The notes beneath the pieces were generated by a model. It saw only the letters and a list, made by a program, of their open reading frames with translations, was not told the origin of the DNA and made no database searches. Made by a program: the position numbers and the translations under genes. From the NCBI GenBank assembly GCA_013396915.1, contig VWZL01000113.1, positions 312,003-376,002 on the forward strand: a DNA stretch of 64,000 nt, written 5' to 3'. Origin of the DNA: Stercorarius parasiticus (lineage: Eukaryota; Chordata; Aves; Charadriiformes; Stercorariidae). Shown in pieces: positions 60,326 to 64,000 of this stretch (position 1 is its first letter; every line of letters starts with the position of its first letter).

Positions 60326-63300
60326 CTAAGAGAAAAGAGAAAAAGGTATTGACTAAGAATGTTTTCAAAAACATTGGTTTTTTTCCTTCAGTTGCCCACA
60401 TACGCCTAACCGGCCATGAGCAGAAAGGACTGCGACTTGGCAAGCACTGGAGAATACGGAAAAAGTTAAGGCACAATTCTTACTACAGCCACGGCAGTGA
60501 CAGGATACAGTCTGGACCGGGGCTCCAAGGTAGTTTTCTTCATCTGAACATTATTACCCAGGGGCTAGTTCTGGGGCACGGTTTCACAACCTGTTTGAGC
60601 TGATCTACCCACAGCAGGCTGCCCTTTCCTCATGGGAGCGACACGCATTCAAACAACCTGTGGTCAGACAGATGCGAGGCTGATCCCGGCAGTTTTTTCT
60701 TGTTAAAGGGCAGCTTTCAACTGTTTGACCCGGCTGACCAGCTGGCCCAGGAACGCCTGGGTGACATGAGGCCAAGACGACCCCAGGAGAGCAGCATGGA
60801 CTTGCATCACGAGCTGCCGACTGTGATACAGCACCTTCAATACCCAGGAGAGCTACGGAAGCTGGGGATCTCATTCTGTAAGGAAAGAGATGACTCCCCA
60901 AACGGTGCGTGCTCCCGAGGAGCGGCACACAGAGCAGGAGCCTGCTGGAACTGTCAAAATCGACAGCAGAGCACCAGCAGCAGTCAAGTCACCCATTCGG
61001 CCTCTTTCCCCGGCTCTAGCTTGCTGCTTTTAACAGAGATAGTCTACAATCAGAAAAGGCAACTTAAGAAAACCGCAGAGGGAGAAATTACAGTTTCCTG
61101 GTTGATTTGTTTTTCTGCTTCACAACATGGACAAAGAACAAAAACAAGAGCTGTCTTCAAGGTAAAACGGATCCTCGCGGCAAAATTCCCATTGCAACCC
61201 CAGCCATGAACACTCAGCTCCTCCAGAGAAGCAGAGAAGACTCCCCCCCGCCCCCCCAAATCGAGTGTTACCGGGGCGCCTATACTGAACTAGGATTTGG
61301 AGGCACAGATCTTCCCAAAGACTCCAACAGAAAGGAAACTCTTACAGCTGTATTAGCTCCAACCACAAACCATGCCAGACTATCCGAAGTCAGTATACAC
61401 CTTGAATGCTTGTGTTAAGGGGTACATATGTGTGGATATTTTTTTTTTTTTAAAGCATTTAAGTGAACACCTGTCAAGTTAACCTCTCTGTATGAGCAAT
61501 TACTATAACGTAGCAATAAATCCTGACTCGATATTCTTATCTACTGTTGCAAAATGCAATCAACTGGAATTGCAGGTTACTTGCAAAGGAATTACATGCA
61601 ACCAGCTGGGAACTCATTGCATGACAAACTGTAATGAGCAGTTATTTGCTAATAATGGTTAGTCCAAATGGCACATTACTAACCTGATTAGTTAGTACAG
61701 AGGTTTTTTTTTTCTCAAGTGACACCGTCAGAGGTTTTTTTGTTTGTTAGTTTGGGGTTTTTTTGCTTGCTTAGAAATAATTCCTTGAAAACTCACTCCC
61801 CACTTTTAAAAGCGTTGTTTTTAACAAGGCAGACATACATACACAGGAGAAAACTGAGCAAGCTTAACTCTGACACCAGCACACACATTTCCACTGAAGT
61901 CACCACAGAACAGAATCTATACCTGGCTACGAGAAAAAGCGCCTCGGTTTTGGAACAAACAAGATAACATGCCGCTGCTTTAAGTGTATTCATCTTGAAT
62001 ATATGCTGTGCTTTACTGTTGATAATAACAAAGTCTCTCAAAAAGATGTATTAAGAGCAAACTTGAAAAGCTGGATATTGGGGTTTTTTTCAAAGCCTAT
62101 TTGTTGGATTTTAAGGGGGAGTAAACGAAACAAAAAAACCACTGTCTGAACTCCCCAAGGCATGGACCTAACGAGCATTCGCAGAAGTTAGCGGCAAGTA
62201 TCTCGCCAAACTGAAGAACAGAAGATTCCATCTCATTGAGGACAGGTGGCAATAACAACTGGGAGGGTTTTAATCACTCAGTCGACCGGTACCACCAGAC
62301 GTACTGCTAAAATATTTGTCACGGTAGACAAATTGCAATGCATTTTTTTTACATGTAAATTTTAACAAATGAATTAAGGTCTCATACGACAGTTATTCTT
62401 TATATTCTCAAACACAAATAATACGTCTTTTTAATAGTTATACTGTTCTGAACTACCTACCGTTTGAGACTGGTGTTTACCGTTAATACAGTTAACACAA
62501 ATTTCCGAGATGAATGTCATAATTATTGAAATATACCCACATCTGAAGTAAACACAGTAATTAACATAAAAAATATTTTAGGCATTTTGAATTGAAATAA
62601 GCTTGTTTCCAAGGCAATGTCACATACCTCTTTTTGTGGTATTATTCAAACTGCTCCTATCTTACTTACAAAGAGGTACAACCCACAACCGGACCATGCC
62701 TTACCTAAAGAAAGCCTTCTAATGAATATCACGTACAACATTCATTGCCTCTAGTCTTAGTAACCGTACTCAGCACCGAACACACGGTGTTTTCACAAGT
62801 TGTTGGGGAATTTCTCTCCCCATACTCTATCATTATGGAAATCCCCGTGGGTCAGCGTGGCAGAAGATGTATTTTTTTATCAGTTGGCATAAAACCACCT
62901 GGATAGCTTATTCACAAAAGCCGGTCCAGACTTTTAAATGCACAACAGGTGTCTGTGTTGGGGAAACTACCATCTGATAAGTTTCCATCTGTAAGTGTAA
63001 ATACAGATATGGTGAATGCAATTTTCCAAGATGAATACCAGCGACCAAAGGGGGAAAAGTAACCTGGCCCTCAAAAACGTAAACACATTTCCCTTTCCTC
63101 GTGAAGCGTAGTAGGCCAAAGCACGGTTCCAAGACGGCACTTCAGTGTGACCGATCTCACGTCAGCGAGTAAGGTGCTGCGCGGTCAGTTCCTCCAGAAG
63201 GTCTTGTTTCTGCTTCTCAGCAACACTGTAACTTTGTCCCTAGCTTTAAGTCTGCTTTCTCGAGATGCATGCTCATCTCTCTGCCAATCTCGTACATGTT

Positions 63301-64000
63301 GGTATACAAATTAGGTGCCTATGGGGGAGGAGCTGCTATTTTGCAGTTTCTGTCAAACCTTAAAATCTTCCTTTGATTCTTCACAAGAAATGAAATGTAG
63401 ATCGTTTCCTTGAAAAACAGGACCCGCTGCTTTGGAAACAGCCCTTCATTCCTAGGTTCCTTTAAAGCTAACGACATCAGACACCTAATAGGGTTAATCA
63501 CACAAACCACGGGCAAGTCTCAACCTGAAGGCAGTTCTGGGTCTTGTGCATCTGCATTAACTGATGCAGAGTAATTCCTGCCTAAGCACTGTTTCCACAC
63601 AGCTTTATTAGTCCCTGTAAAGCTACTCTGGATCACTGCATCCCTGCAGCACTGCATAAGCGCAAATCACGTGCTCCGCAATCACAGTAGATAGCCAACG
63701 TTCTACTCTACAAATCCCAGGATTCTTCCCACTAAGCACTGTGGGATTCCAACCAGCAAGCATCTACGCCTTTTCGCGGAGTTCCTTCTTTTTGGTGTTA
63801 CCCGTTTCTCTTACCGCAGCTATTTTAACAGCAATATAAAGGAAAACCAAGGAATTACGGCCCAGTACTGTAATTCTCGTACTGCATACGTAGATCTTTC
63901 CTCCCCCCGTACCTCTAAAAGCCAAGCAACAGAGGCATCTGGGGCAGAAAAATCCAGCGTGCCATTATGCACACAAACTTCTTTGCATTCAGCTAATCAG
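60326..64000 (-). other. MTHFD2L: Last intron of MTHFD2L (partial)
   Basis: The region upstream of the terminal exon to the right edge is read as intron. I looked for the preceding exon, which should end with the G-D-V-D-F block of the family, and did not find it. The open frames here have no resemblance to the enzyme. It contains T-rich runs near 61441, 61710 and 61755. Confidence 0.65.

Noticed and set aside
60605..60928. Minus-strand frame of 107 codons upstream of the MTHFD2L terminal exon as the preceding exon
   Set aside because: It contains none of the family blocks expected before the terminal exon and has random-looking Cys/Ser/Pro-rich composition.

Overview
This is vertebrate nuclear DNA, and a bird genome is the best fit. 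Genes are split into short phase-matched exons separated by GT-AG introns. The one clear interspersed repeat, at about 27.6-28.4 kb, is a CR1 LINE of the type that dominates avian genomes, and there is a GC-rich CpG-island promoter. There is no sign of bacterial or phage organisation. Long open frames are abundant in the GC-rich parts, but almost all are chance frames.

Three genes can be supported, all on the minus strand, and they form part of the conserved EGF-ligand cluster (mammalian order MTHFD2L-EPGN-EREG-AREG-BTC). MTHFD2L (mitochondrial folate enzyme) is represented only by its terminal coding exon at 60213-60325; the rest lies beyond the right end. EPGN (epigen) is complete in five coding exons between 56410 and 49032 (159 aa predicted). 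EREG (epiregulin) is complete in five coding exons between 24891 and 16117 (153 aa predicted). For both ligands the intron phases agree across every junction, and the six EGF cysteines have the spacing CX7CX4CX10CXCX8C. In each, the last EGF cysteine pair is encoded with the transmembrane helix in the fourth exon, the usual architecture for this family.

Layout: 1-15.8 kb is GC-rich sequence downstream of EREG with no gene I can defend (AREG would be expected next, but I did not find it). 15.8-25.4 kb is EREG with its CpG-island promoter. 25.4-47.4 kb is intergenic and holds the CR1 copy, poly-A tracts and a perfect hairpin. About 47.4-56.5 kb is EPGN, including a TA/CA microsatellite in intron 2. 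56.5-58.7 kb is a short intergenic gap. 58.7-64 kb is the 3' part of MTHFD2L, with an AU-rich 3'UTR.

The two ligands are membrane-anchored precursors that are shed to activate ErbB receptors. MTHFD2L is functionally unrelated but is their long-standing neighbour. I see no new biological system here. The most useful results are the exon-level models of two short, easily missed growth-factor genes, the shortened epiregulin tail that keeps its sorting-type motif, and the AU-rich 3'UTR elements.
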